A DNA stretch of 37,785 bases from a virus. Positions 20,588 through 29,904 of the stretch are shown one piece after another. Under the pieces are notes generated by a model. It made no database searches, was not told the origin of the DNA, and worked only from the letters and a program-made list of their open reading frames with translations. Position 1 is the stretch's first letter. Every line of letters starts with the position of its first letter. The DNA lies in IMG/VR virus record IMGVR_UViG_3300025889_000350, positions 1-37,785 of that record; one strand, 5' to 3'. The position numbers were made by a program, and so were the translations under genes.

Positions 20588-21652
20588 TCATTTCCCGTCC
20601 TTCTTGCGAACGATATTCAGGTACTCACACCCATCCTCAACGTCAGCAAACGACCGGATAAATTTGATGGAATTGTCATGGTGCTTGGGCCGGATGACGA
20701 ACATGATCGACGCGCCGTGCTGTTGTTCGTAGAAGCCATGCCGGTGCGCGTGATCGTCGATATATTTATAGCCGCGAGCGCGGGCCATGTGGATTATCCG
20801 GCCATCCGGCATTTCTTGTGTCATTAGCGCCCAAGTATGGTGATGCCCTGCGACATAGATATCCGCGTCCTCGTCCATGTGAGCGGCCCTAGTTTGACCG
20901 TGGAGCGGGTTCCACATGGAATGGCCCTTGTGGTTATGGGCGGCGTCCACGCGGCACTCAACATCGCCGGGGAACACCAGACGGAACCTTGCCCGCCAAT
21001 CGACCATAGGAATCACATCGGCATTGATGGCGCGAAGGTATTGGACGAAGCCACCATCCATATGGTCATGGTTGCCCTCAAGCCAGACAATCCACGGAAT
21101 GCCGCTGTCTTCAAGGAACCACCGCGCCAGCTTGCGCTCCGTCGCCTTTGATACGTCGTTGTTGGCGTATTGGGCAATCAGTCTTGATCCCCACGGCCAG
21201 TTGTCTGCTGTGTCGCCAATGTTCACCGCGTAGCAGTTTGGCGTCTTCTTCATTAGTTCAACGTGTTCGCGCAAGAGCGGGATGTTGCATCCGTTAGAAC
21301 CAAGGTGCGGATCGCCAATGACAACAACCCCGACCGGCTCCATGGATTTGAACTTGATCGGGAACCAGCGCAGCGACTTCTGATGCTGTAGCCGCTTTTC
21401 AAAACGCTTTTCCATCATGCCAAGGATTTCTTCGGCGCTGACATCATCGTCGGGGAAGTTAGGCAGTTCCGCCGCTTGGCTGGCATCATCCAGCTTTGGC
21501 GTGATGCCCCGATCTGCCGCCATTTTTCTGCGCCGCCTGACGGTGCTGTCCTCGACGCCTAACTCGGCAGCGGTCGCCGTGTTCGTTCCGAGACGGGCAT
21601 AGGTGTTTACCGTCTCTTGAAGTTCTTCATCGCTGATAGGTTTCGTTGGCAT
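20588..21652 (-). CDS. Calcineurin-like metallophosphoesterase with N-terminal HTH
   Basis: The protein has 354 residues. An N-terminal helix-turn-helix-like part (about 10-45, TATAAELGVEDSTVRRRRK) is followed by a linker. The phosphoesterase domain has all five blocks: GDPHLG (113-118), GDTADN (146-151), GNHD (193-196), AHNHKGH (238-244) and GHHH (269-272). It should hydrolyse phosphodiesters or phosphomonoesters with two metal ions; the substrate is unknown. It is encoded between fibre and lysis genes, so late expression is expected. Its 5' end overlaps a small lipoprotein-like frame by 26 bases. Confidence 0.85.
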   Translation of the reverse strand: MPTKPISDEELQETVNTYARLGTNTATAAELGVEDSTVRRRRKMAADRGITPKLDDASQAAELPNFPDDDVSAEEILGMMEKRFEKRLQHQKSLRWFPIKFKSMEPVGVVVIGDPHLGSNGCNIPLLREHVELMKKTPNCYAVNIGDTADNWPWGSRLIAQYANNDVSKATERKLARWFLEDSGIPWIVWLEGNHDHMDGGFVQYLRAINADVIPMVDWRARFRLVFPGDVECRVDAAHNHKGHSMWNPLHGQTRAAHMDEDADIYVAGHHHTWALMTQEMPDGRIIHMARARGYKYIDDHAHRHGFYEQQHGASIMFVIRPKHHDNSIKFIRSFADVEDGCEYLNIVRKKDGK

Positions 21653-21728
21653 TATCTGTACTCACATTGAGTGACGCGCTGCAAGTGACGACGAATAGAA
21701 CAAGGATGGCTGCTAGGACGTAGCGCAT
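21627..21728 (-). CDS. Small lipoprotein-like peptide, possible o-spanin (33 aa)
   Basis: An ATG at 21728 with AGGAG seven bases upstream opens 33 codons. The product has a signal-like hydrophobic stretch (MRYVLAAILVLFVVTCSAS) in which VVTC approximates a lipobox, then a short Asn/Thr-rich tail. It overlaps the phosphoesterase gene in another frame. Its size and position beside the lysis genes suggest an Rz1-like outer-membrane spanin or other small lipoprotein. No matching i-spanin is obvious. Confidence 0.5.
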   Translation of the reverse strand: MRYVLAAILVLFVVTCSASLNVSTDNANETYQR

Positions 21729-21738
21729 GGCTCGTCTC

Positions 21739-22050
21739 CTATTGCGTTGAAAACCACTTAGCTAATGCCGCTCCGGTACCGCTACCCATCAAACCGATGA
21801 ACGCGATAATTCCTAGGCCTTTATTTTTTAGGTTTTTGAAGTCCTGGACGGCTGGCTTGATGTCTTCGTCGATTTCTCTTTTGATGTTGCGTTGCTCCAA
21901 CGCGATCAACTCAATGGCGCCAGCGAGTTTGTTGATCTTCTCTTCGATGGCGTCCAGCTTCTTAAATGAGGCATGATGCTGGCGCTGGTTTTCCTGGACC
22001 TCGGCTTGCAAAGCGCCGAGGATTTGCGAGATACGATCAACGTCAGCCAT
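21739..22050 (-). CDS. Coiled-coil protein with C-terminal membrane segment
   Basis: The start at 22050 overlaps the fibre stop (TGATG); an in-frame ATG at 22074 is less likely. The 103-residue product is a long coiled coil (about 1-75, AEVQENQRQHHASFKKLDAIEEK), then KNLKNKGLGIIAFIGLMGSG and a membrane span to the end. This resembles a common family of about 100-residue phage proteins of unknown role encoded near lysis or tail genes. A pinholin-like, regulatory or spanin-partner role is possible. Confidence 0.7.
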   Translation of the reverse strand: MADVDRISQILGALQAEVQENQRQHHASFKKLDAIEEKINKLAGAIELIALEQRNIKREIDEDIKPAVQDFKNLKNKGLGIIAFIGLMGSGTGAALAKWFSTQ

Positions 22051-25000
22051 CACCTTGCCCTTCCTTGTGTCCATGCGTCCGCACCACCGGCCAAGAACTT
22101 GTCGATGATTCCGAAATAGATATTGTCCACTGTGTTGTTGTTGCCGCCAGCAGACCGGAACTTGAATCCGTTGCTGTTAAGGTCAACTATATCTGTGGTG
22201 GGGTTTGTCTCAGCCGCCGGAGTGTTTAAATTAAGAAGTGCATCAGCAGGGTTGTACGTATCTCTAACGCTGTCATTAACAAACCATCCACCAGTCGTCC
22301 CGTAGCGTTTCGTTAGTAGGAATAGAAGGCTACAGTCTAAGGTGACGTTAGTTCCATCAGCATTGGTGTTTCCGTCGTATTCACCTACGCGAAAGCAACT
22401 GGTCGCCAAGTCGGCAACATCGCAGAACGCGTATATGACGTAGGAACCGCCGCTTGCGTTCACACCACCATTTGTACCGAGGTAGATAACGTCATCGTTC
22501 GGGGCTGTGTCTTGGAAGTACGCCGCACTACCTGACGTTTGCTGTGCATTTGTCGAGTTGATAATAATGCGTGACGCAGCGCCAAGAGAGCGATGATACA
22601 CAAACCAGTTATCAGCACTATCTAGCCGCTTAACAATGAACATGGCAGGGGCAACCGGCAATCCATGCCCGACTGTTGCATTTGCTCCGGTCCCTGCCGC
22701 GTCGATATGGATTATCGAAAACCCGCTGATCGTATTTGCCGAAACGGTCGCCGTGATCGAGCCGTCGGTGTTGGTGGACCCTGCGCCACCGGCTTTGAGG
22801 CAGAGAGCCATTTCGTTATCGCCACTAAGCGAACTAAAGTTAACATCTGACCCGGTGCCAAATGTGAACCCGTCACTTGTAAATGCGGTTAGGCCAGAAA
22901 TAGTGTCTTCTGCGTTCGAAACATCTGTGCGAATTCTCTTAGTTGCGCCACGAATAACATCATAAAGTTCCCAACGTGCCGTTCCATTATCGCGGTTTTT
23001 GCCAAGTACAAAGTCAGGCTGAAACGGTAAACCTGTATGCGTATAAGACGAGCCATCGTTTTCCCAGAGTACAACCGCAGCATGCTCGCTCGGGTTCACA
23101 TCGGGCGGCGTGATGTTTTGGGTGGCGAGTGCGGAGAAGCCGGTAGGAATTATGCCGGTGCATTCCGCGTGATCGAAATAAATCGTCGCGCTTTCGCTTG
23201 CGCCGTAAGATTGCACAAATGCAAACAAGTCGCCGGATAGGCCGCTTTTCGTTGGGTTTGTGCCTGCTGATGGATCGCCGGTTCCAGTCGTCGCGTTGAC
23301 ATAATAGGTGTCGCCCACGCCAAGCCACAAATCCCCCGCATCAATATCGACCGCTACTTGCAGCCGCAAATTTGCAGCCAGTGTCGCTGACGTATTCGTC
23401 TGCGATGTTCCATTGTAGATGCGCCGGAACGCGTCAAAGTTGATCGTCCATGCGCCTGTGCCAGCACCAGTCCCGCCGCCTTGTTGGGTCGTTGCCATTG
23501 AAACGGTATCATCACAAAGGCCAGCCGTGACGCTGATAGACCCTGACGTTAGGATCGCATTCTCTACCTCAAAATAAATCTTGCCGGTAGCTGGAAGTTT
23601 GAAAGTAGAACGTCCGTTATTCCAAGACGCACCAGATGAAGGACAAGTTCTGTTGCCGTTTGTATATGCCACAGGGATTGAAGGCGCATTAGGATCAAGG
23701 GTCGCATAGTTCCCATACCCATTAGTCGCGTCATCGGTCGGGCTATCGTTGGTGGCCGTGATGGTGCCGTAGATTGCGAAGTGTCCATAATCACCCGTTA
23801 CAGAAACATCGTCCCATTGCTGATTGGCATGCCCGCCAATCGCTAACCCAACGTTGCCAGTGAAGGTCGTAGCGAACGTGTATTGCAGCACATCGTTCTC
23901 GTAGACTTTGAACGTGCCGCTCTCTCGTGTGACTTTAATCGTGTCGCCAAGCGCGGTCGAGAAGCTTCCGGGGGTTGTGCTTCCGTAACGGCATTGCAGC
24001 GTCTTTAGGTTGTCATAGACAAACCAACTGTCTGTCATGTTGTTCATGCCAGCGTAGCCGCCAGCACTTGCCAGCGTCCCGGCTTCCGTCGCGTCAAAGA
24101 AGCCAACCGCACCATAACTAGACGAAGTAGGGTCTATGGTAAACTCAACAGAACAATCACCAGTGAAGTAGTACGGCAGGTGTATTTCTTTGTCATTAGC
24201 GCCAGTTACATCATCGCCGGTCCAAGAGAAGTTGCCTGTGTCGCCAACAAACTCAGTCCCATCGAAGGCATGCCCAGCCGTCCAATCAGTGTTAGCTGTG
24301 ACCAAACCACCAGCGATATTCGTGCCGCCCTGAAGTAGGAAGCCGTTCTGGCCCCATTGATCCGCGCCATCAACAAATAGCTGCGCTTCGCCAATGCCTA
24401 GTTCGTTATCAGCACAAATTATTGTAAACCAGTGGTAACGGTAAGCCGTTGCAGAAAGTCCACTCATAGCAGACAAAGAATAGTATGTGCCCGAAGTGTT
24501 TGGAGTGTTGGCAAATTCTTTGAGAATAGTGCCATCTGTGGCGTTAGAAGGCGCACTATTTGATCCGTAAAACCTAATGGTACAAGAGGATGATCCAGTA
24601 TTGAGCGACCAGTTAAGGGTTGCTCCTGTAGTGCCGGTTTGAATTACGAAGCCAGTGATTGTTTTCGAATTGCCGCTGCCCCAATCCCAACCTACGTATG
24701 CAGAACCACCAGCGCTGTTTTTAGATGCATACCCAGACGACCATGTTGTGCTGCCGTCATCTATCGCTGTAAGACCACCGGTAGCAGTCATATCGCCAAT
24801 GTAGGCCGATACGTCAGCGTTCTCGTCTACCTCTGATTTTGCTTTTATTGTTAAAGCGGATACGTCGAGGATTTCCCAGTATCCGTCCGAAGTGATTTGG
24901 CCGAGGCCTGCCGTTTCTGGCGAGGTGATTGAGAGGCCGTCGAACATCACTACATTCGACAAATACCCACTCATAAAGTCATTACCAGACGGTCCGTAAG

Positions 25001-25505
25001 CATACCCGCCGATAACGTGCGCTTTGCCGCTCTGGTTAAACGGAAGTTCAGTGTTTTGGGCTGGATAGCTTGCGGACGAAAAAGACGTTATCGCTGTTCC
25101 GTTGACCCAAAGACGCACACGGTCTGCTGCTGTTGCTTGCGTCGTATCTACGGCTACAACGATGTGATAGTACGCCGCCAAATCTCTAAAGACAGCGTTG
25201 GTTTTAATGCTTACCCAAGAGCCGGTGTTGAACGCAACATAGATTGCATCGTTTTCCCACCCTATCGACGCACGATCATTTAGCGTGGCTGGAGTTGCAA
25301 CCGAAACAATCGAACGGGTGTTAGTGTCGTTATAATTTTCGTCATTCTTAAGAATAGCAGAAACGACGAAAGTGCGACGGTTGCCGGAACTGCCGGGAGT
25401 GCGTGAAAGGTAACTCGTAGACCCATCGAACAACGCGCTTCCCGAGATGACATACCCGCCGCCAGCACCCGGCATGAAGATTTTGAGGGGAGGAAGGTGC
25501 AGCAT
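22050..25505 (-). CDS. Large tail fibre/receptor-binding protein with lectin-like domains
   Basis: The protein has 1151 residues, rich in Gly, Ser, Thr and Asn. An N-terminal LamG/concanavalin-like domain (about 20-200, ALFDGSTSYLSR ... YLSNVVMFDG) is followed by a beta-sandwich/discoidin-like part (about 245-380) and one or two SPRY-like parts (about 400-580 and 610-790, GKIYFEVENA). The C-terminal domain (about 830-1150, PAMFIVKRLDSADNWFVYHR) is of DUF7483 type and common in marine phage fibres. Several carbohydrate-binding folds in one chain suggest glycan receptors. It starts on the stop of the gp17-like gene (TAATG), so it is probably the distal fibre attached to that protein. Confidence 0.8.
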   Translation of the reverse strand: MLHLPPLKIFMPGAGGGYVISGSALFDGSTSYLSRTPGSSGNRRTFVVSAILKNDENYNDTNTRSIVSVATPATLNDRASIGWENDAIYVAFNTGSWVSIKTNAVFRDLAAYYHIVVAVDTTQATAADRVRLWVNGTAITSFSSASYPAQNTELPFNQSGKAHVIGGYAYGPSGNDFMSGYLSNVVMFDGLSITSPETAGLGQITSDGYWEILDVSALTIKAKSEVDENADVSAYIGDMTATGGLTAIDDGSTTWSSGYASKNSAGGSAYVGWDWGSGNSKTITGFVIQTGTTGATLNWSLNTGSSSCTIRFYGSNSAPSNATDGTILKEFANTPNTSGTYYSLSAMSGLSATAYRYHWFTIICADNELGIGEAQLFVDGADQWGQNGFLLQGGTNIAGGLVTANTDWTAGHAFDGTEFVGDTGNFSWTGDDVTGANDKEIHLPYYFTGDCSVEFTIDPTSSSYGAVGFFDATEAGTLASAGGYAGMNNMTDSWFVYDNLKTLQCRYGSTTPGSFSTALGDTIKVTRESGTFKVYENDVLQYTFATTFTGNVGLAIGGHANQQWDDVSVTGDYGHFAIYGTITATNDSPTDDATNGYGNYATLDPNAPSIPVAYTNGNRTCPSSGASWNNGRSTFKLPATGKIYFEVENAILTSGSISVTAGLCDDTVSMATTQQGGGTGAGTGAWTINFDAFRRIYNGTSQTNTSATLAANLRLQVAVDIDAGDLWLGVGDTYYVNATTGTGDPSAGTNPTKSGLSGDLFAFVQSYGASESATIYFDHAECTGIIPTGFSALATQNITPPDVNPSEHAAVVLWENDGSSYTHTGLPFQPDFVLGKNRDNGTARWELYDVIRGATKRIRTDVSNAEDTISGLTAFTSDGFTFGTGSDVNFSSLSGDNEMALCLKAGGAGSTNTDGSITATVSANTISGFSIIHIDAAGTGANATVGHGLPVAPAMFIVKRLDSADNWFVYHRSLGAASRIIINSTNAQQTSGSAAYFQDTAPNDDVIYLGTNGGVNASGGSYVIYAFCDVADLATSCFRVGEYDGNTNADGTNVTLDCSLLFLLTKRYGTTGGWFVNDSVRDTYNPADALLNLNTPAAETNPTTDIVDLNSNGFKFRSAGGNNNTVDNIYFGIIDKFLAGGADAWTQGRAR

Positions 25506-27079
25506 TACGCGACCGTCGAGTTAGGAGCAAGCCACGTATTCGTGTCGATCTTCAAGAGAGACGCCCCCGCGTATTGCGCCAGCGTAAAACTGCCAGCAGA
25601 CACCCCATTGACCGTGACCCCCGTGTCCCCGGAAACAGTAACCTCGCCCGCGCCGATGTTGACGAGGTCGATGCGGGTTTCGTTTGCCGTGAAGGCAATC
25701 GAAGCGTTCGTTGGGATCGTAACCGCCACGGCGCTCGCGTTACTGAGTGAGACAGTCTTGAGATTGTCCGCCAGTGCCAGTGTGTACGTGGTCCCTGTCT
25801 GAGCGTTGCGCCCGGCGATTGCCTTTGTCGGGTCAACCGCATCGTCGGCAAGCTGCGTCGTATCGACACCGCCTGTGCCTACGCTGATCGTGCGACCAGA
25901 CTGCGTGATGGTGGAGCCGTCCACAACGAAGCGAGAGATTAGACGCGCCGACCAGTTATCAGGTGTGCCGTCGATGCTGATGAAGTGGACAACATCGCCA
26001 ACCCCCGTAAGGCTGGTGTAATCTGCCGCCGATCCGTTGATCGTGTCTGTGCCGTCCCGCGCAATCGTGATGCTGTTGGATGCGTCAAGAACCTCAAACG
26101 CAAGCGTCAGGCCATCGCTGGTACCGACAGCCGGAAGGTTCATCGTGATCGACCCGCCACTGGCGTCGAGGATGTAATACTTGTTCGCGTCCGTGGTTTC
26201 GATGTTCGTCGTGCCAGCGGTGATAGACACGACATCCGACCAACCTTGCGCCGCTGCTGCTGCCGCCGCTTCGCTCGCTGCTGCGTTAGTCGCAGACGCT
26301 GACGCCTTGGCGCTGTAATGCTTGGCGCTGTACTCGGAGCCATCGACCAGGTCGTCTTCGGCAGCAGTCGCCCATTCTTTAGCTGCACCAGCAGACGCCG
26401 TGTCGGTGACGCCCGTGCCGCCAATGGCCCACGCCTTCGATGAATAATCCGTCGAGGCAACCTGACCGTCCGTCTTGGTAGCCCACTGGCTTGCGAGAGT
26501 GGCGCTTGCCGCCGCTGACGTTTCACTCGCGGATGCTGCTGCCGCACTTGCTGCGGCGTTCGTTTGGCTTTCCTCAATAGCCGTCAACGTCAAAGTAGAT
26601 GCAACAGGATCACCATCGCTGTCAAAGCCGAGGACTTTCGTAGCCCGTGTAACTTTAGCTGGGAGACGGTCGATATCTGCTGTATCGCCGTCCGGTTGAC
26701 GCAGCGAACGGTCGATAAGACTGTTGTTCTGCTGCGTCATAATGACGATTTTATCTAGCGTCTCTTCGACGCTCTCAGACGGAAACGGGTCATTCTCGAC
26801 CAAATCAAGCCCCTGCGTATAAGCTTGAGTGCGCTCAATAACCAGCGTCTCGCCCGTAGCAGGTGCGACGTTCATCGTAACTGTGCCGCCAGCGTCTAAC
26901 CCTGCGCCCGCCACCGAAAAATCAGTATCAAGCACTTTAACGGCTTCAGCGCCAGTGCTGTCAGTGACCAACGTGACAGTCAAGTCGCCGTTCGCAAAGA
27001 ACTTAAACCCCGTGGCAAACGCGGTCGTGCTGTCGTTGCCAGCGTAGCTGATCCGGTTAGTAGTGGTACTGACTGTCAT
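25505..27079 (-). CDS. Tail fibre with T7 gp17-like N-terminal anchor
   Basis: The protein has 524 residues. Residues 1-150 match the T7 tail-fibre N-terminal domain (NRISYAGNDSTTAFATGFKFF; LVIERTQAYTQGLDLVENDPFP), which binds the tail. A shaft rich in Ala and Ser follows (about 165-270, NAAASAAAASASETSAAASA), with WATKTDG and SAKHYSAKA repeats as in phage fibre shafts. A beta-rich C-terminus completes it. It is likely trimeric. It may act as the base to which the next protein (22050-25505) attaches. Its start overlaps the upstream stop (ATGA). Confidence 0.85.
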   Translation of the reverse strand: MTVSTTTNRISYAGNDSTTAFATGFKFFANGDLTVTLVTDSTGAEAVKVLDTDFSVAGAGLDAGGTVTMNVAPATGETLVIERTQAYTQGLDLVENDPFPSESVEETLDKIVIMTQQNNSLIDRSLRQPDGDTADIDRLPAKVTRATKVLGFDSDGDPVASTLTLTAIEESQTNAAASAAAASASETSAAASATLASQWATKTDGQVASTDYSSKAWAIGGTGVTDTASAGAAKEWATAAEDDLVDGSEYSAKHYSAKASASATNAAASEAAAAAAAQGWSDVVSITAGTTNIETTDANKYYILDASGGSITMNLPAVGTSDGLTLAFEVLDASNSITIARDGTDTINGSAADYTSLTGVGDVVHFISIDGTPDNWSARLISRFVVDGSTITQSGRTISVGTGGVDTTQLADDAVDPTKAIAGRNAQTGTTYTLALADNLKTVSLSNASAVAVTIPTNASIAFTANETRIDLVNIGAGEVTVSGDTGVTVNGVSAGSFTLAQYAGASLLKIDTNTWLAPNSTVA

Positions 27080-29904
27080 TGTTGCGGTTCCTCTGCCTCA
27101 ATATCTCTTGCCGCTTCAGCACCGTCGGCCGTTATAGCTGCGATACCGGATGATACAGCATAGGCGTGAAAACGCCTAATAAGTTTAAAGGCGGCGCCCG
27201 GTGTTGTTGGTTTTTCCAGCAGCATCGCCATAACTTCAGGGTTTTTTGCGGCGTCTTTCAAAATTTCGATAATGCCGGCGCGTGGCAGTTTATTGAATAC
27301 GCGTTTCGCTGCTTCTGAGCCGGCCCGCGCAACGATGAGGGCGTTCTGCTCAACGCCCGTACCAGAGGCTTGCGCTATGCCGATTGCGATACGTGAACCC
27401 GCGACGCTTTGTACGAGATTTCCTAGCAGGCTTTCAGCCCCGATATCAGCAGATACGCCGGCGCCGCCGACCCTACGCGTAAATTCAACCCTTGCCGCCT
27501 CGTCGAGCAGCGTCGTCAGTCGTTTTATTTGGTCGTCGTCGGTAAACCCTTCTTTTTTAAGGACGTCCATGACTGACCCCTTACCCGGCGCGATATCTTC
27601 CAAGAGCGCTTGACGGTATTTCTCAAACGAGAACGAACCGGTCGGCCCTGTTGCCTTAATCACGGCGGCGTCATATATAGTAGCTACTAGACCATCTTTA
27701 GCGCCGGGGCTTTTAATCTCGCCGCGTTTTGCGGTGCGGATAAAGTTTTTGAGGTCTTTATATGGTTGCGCTCCGCTAAGCGCTTTATTGACGGCTTTTG
27801 CGGGGTTTTCACCCTGGCCTAAAATCTTAGTGAAGCCTTGCTTATTGACGATATTCGCTTGGTGCGTTTTCAGAACAGCGCCAGCGAGCCTATCGCGCGC
27901 GGCTTCAGAATTTATCGCATTTTCAAACGTCTCACGCAGACCAAAACGGTCGATAAGCGGGCCATTATCATCTATAAAACGTTGTAGCGCCGGCACTGAC
28001 ACTTGTTTCGTGCCATCTTTTGTCGTGCGTATGGTGGACGCGGCCGCAAGACGGATAGTGCGGTCAATAGCATCGTTCATAACCGTCCCGTAATTTGAAA
28101 TGTTTTCAGGATCGTCCATATCCAAGTCGTCGGCGAACTTCGTCGCCTCTTCAAGCTCACGTAGACGAAGATCAGAAGCGCGTTTGCCAGACGCCATAGC
28201 TCTGTCCAGCAACAGCTCAGGGCTGATTTCGGTTTTCCCGCCCATGCCGAGAGCCTGCCCGCCAAATTTACGAGTGAAAGTATTATTCAGCGCTAGCGAA
28301 AATGCCCTAGCTTCATCGTAAGCGGGATCGCCAACAGCGGCTAAGTCATCGGCGATATCTTGCGCTAGCTCATAATACCTGCGCTGATCGCTAGGTGAGG
28401 CGTCGGCATTTCGCGCCTGGTCAAGAACGTAGCTGCGAAGACGCACTAGCAGGTCAGATGTGATCGGCTTATTATCAGCTGCCGCGTCTCCTAAAAGCGC
28501 TTTAGCCATTGCTAGCTGTTCTGGATCAAGCCCAGATAGCGCGTCGTCGGCCGCCTCCCCAGCCATCTGTTTAACTGTCGCGCTCAAAACTGCGTCGAAA
28601 TTCTGCCCCGGCAGCATCTCATTTTTCCAGCTTTCGATGGCGTTAATCGTGGTCGGCGCGTTAAGCTCCACGTTCTTAGGTACTTGCGCCCACAATTCGC
28701 TCTCTGCCGCGCGGCTTTTTTTCAGTGCGTCGGACAGCGCGCCATAGGCTGTTTCACTGATCGACGCACGCACATCCTGGTTTTCGACCGTTATATCCAT
28801 CATAGCGGCCGTTGCGCGGCTGGTTGCATCATCGACGACGCGACCGATACGCATTTCATATAGCGTTTTTTGCAGATTAGCAGCTTCAACAAGCGCTTCA
28901 GGGTCGCCAATCTCTCGCATCGCTTCAATGACGTTTCTGATCGCCAGCTCGACAGCTTTTCCCTGCTCTTGAATATCAGCGCCGAACCGGCTGTCGGCGT
29001 CGCTTAATGCTTTCTCTAGCGCCGCCATCGACGGGTTTCCGGTCTTTTGCGCGGCAGAAGGCAGCGATCCGCTTTCAACTTTAGCCCGTAAATTATCGAC
29101 GATCAGCGGGATATCTTCGTTTTGCTCTTCCAAAAAGTCTTGCAGAAACTTTGCGGCAGAAGTTTCGCGCGCTGCCGGGCTGAATGTGCTAGCTACTCTC
29201 CGTGCTGAATGAATCGTCAGCCTGGCAGCTTGAAGGTACATAACTTGAGGGTTTACAACGCCGCCTGTAATCTCAGCTGCCAGCCGAGTTGTGTTATCGC
29301 CAGGGTCCATGATTTCAGCGAAAAAAGAGCCGGCGCCCGCGCCGATAGCTGAAAAGCCTTCAGCGACGGCTGTTAGACCGGGGTGTGCTTTGATCGTATC
29401 CAGCGTGTCGTTAACAAAACGACCGACACGCGATTTACCAAGCGTGCGAATACCTGATCTAGCGACGCCGATCATAGCCGCGCCTGTCGGAATAGCGCCC
29501 CCGATAGTCTCCCCGGCGTTATAGGCGGCGGCAGCGGTTGTGCCAGGTTCAGGCCGCTCGCCACCTTGCACACTTTCAAAAAGCTGTTCCGCCCCCATAG
29601 CGCCGGCAATACCGCCCCCTAGCACGCTCAGGCCATAAGCAGCGCCGCCGATAGGGCCGCCAGCAAGCAATGGCGAGGCAACTTTAGCCGTTACGCCTGC
29701 GCCCGTAACGAAACCCATACCGGTTGTTGCGCCGCGCGCCGCGCCTGTAACTCCGGCCTCAGCCGTCTCACCAAGCGTAGACGTGGGGGCAGGCGCCTCG
29801 ACAGGCACAGCGCCAGGATACATATCCTCTTGCGCGCCTTCTTCTTCAGGCGGTTCGCCTATAACTGTCGCGCCTGGATAAAGGTCTGACGTCTCTTCAG
29901 CCAT
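27076..29904 (-). CDS. Large internal virion (ejection) protein
   Basis: The protein has 942 residues. The N-terminus is acidic and Pro-rich (1-45), then come Gly/Ala-rich hydrophobic stretches (about 50-150 and 180-200) that could insert into membranes, and a long helical body (250-900). No lysozyme or transglycosylase motif is visible. Its place between internal virion genes and the fibre matches T7 gp16-type core proteins, which enter the host with the DNA and help form the conduit. Similarity is by position and composition only. Confidence 0.7.
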   Translation of the reverse strand: MAEETSDLYPGATVIGEPPEEEGAQEDMYPGAVPVEAPAPTSTLGETAEAGVTGAARGATTGMGFVTGAGVTAKVASPLLAGGPIGGAAYGLSVLGGGIAGAMGAEQLFESVQGGERPEPGTTAAAAYNAGETIGGAIPTGAAMIGVARSGIRTLGKSRVGRFVNDTLDTIKAHPGLTAVAEGFSAIGAGAGSFFAEIMDPGDNTTRLAAEITGGVVNPQVMYLQAARLTIHSARRVASTFSPAARETSAAKFLQDFLEEQNEDIPLIVDNLRAKVESGSLPSAAQKTGNPSMAALEKALSDADSRFGADIQEQGKAVELAIRNVIEAMREIGDPEALVEAANLQKTLYEMRIGRVVDDATSRATAAMMDITVENQDVRASISETAYGALSDALKKSRAAESELWAQVPKNVELNAPTTINAIESWKNEMLPGQNFDAVLSATVKQMAGEAADDALSGLDPEQLAMAKALLGDAAADNKPITSDLLVRLRSYVLDQARNADASPSDQRRYYELAQDIADDLAAVGDPAYDEARAFSLALNNTFTRKFGGQALGMGGKTEISPELLLDRAMASGKRASDLRLRELEEATKFADDLDMDDPENISNYGTVMNDAIDRTIRLAAASTIRTTKDGTKQVSVPALQRFIDDNGPLIDRFGLRETFENAINSEAARDRLAGAVLKTHQANIVNKQGFTKILGQGENPAKAVNKALSGAQPYKDLKNFIRTAKRGEIKSPGAKDGLVATIYDAAVIKATGPTGSFSFEKYRQALLEDIAPGKGSVMDVLKKEGFTDDDQIKRLTTLLDEAARVEFTRRVGGAGVSADIGAESLLGNLVQSVAGSRIAIGIAQASGTGVEQNALIVARAGSEAAKRVFNKLPRAGIIEILKDAAKNPEVMAMLLEKPTTPGAAFKLIRRFHAYAVSSGIAAITADGAEAARDIEAEEPQQ

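Noticed and set aside
22050-25505. Possible diversity-generating retroelement target in the fibre, as in phage BPP-1
   Set aside because: No reverse transcriptase gene and no template-variable repeat pair were seen in the window.
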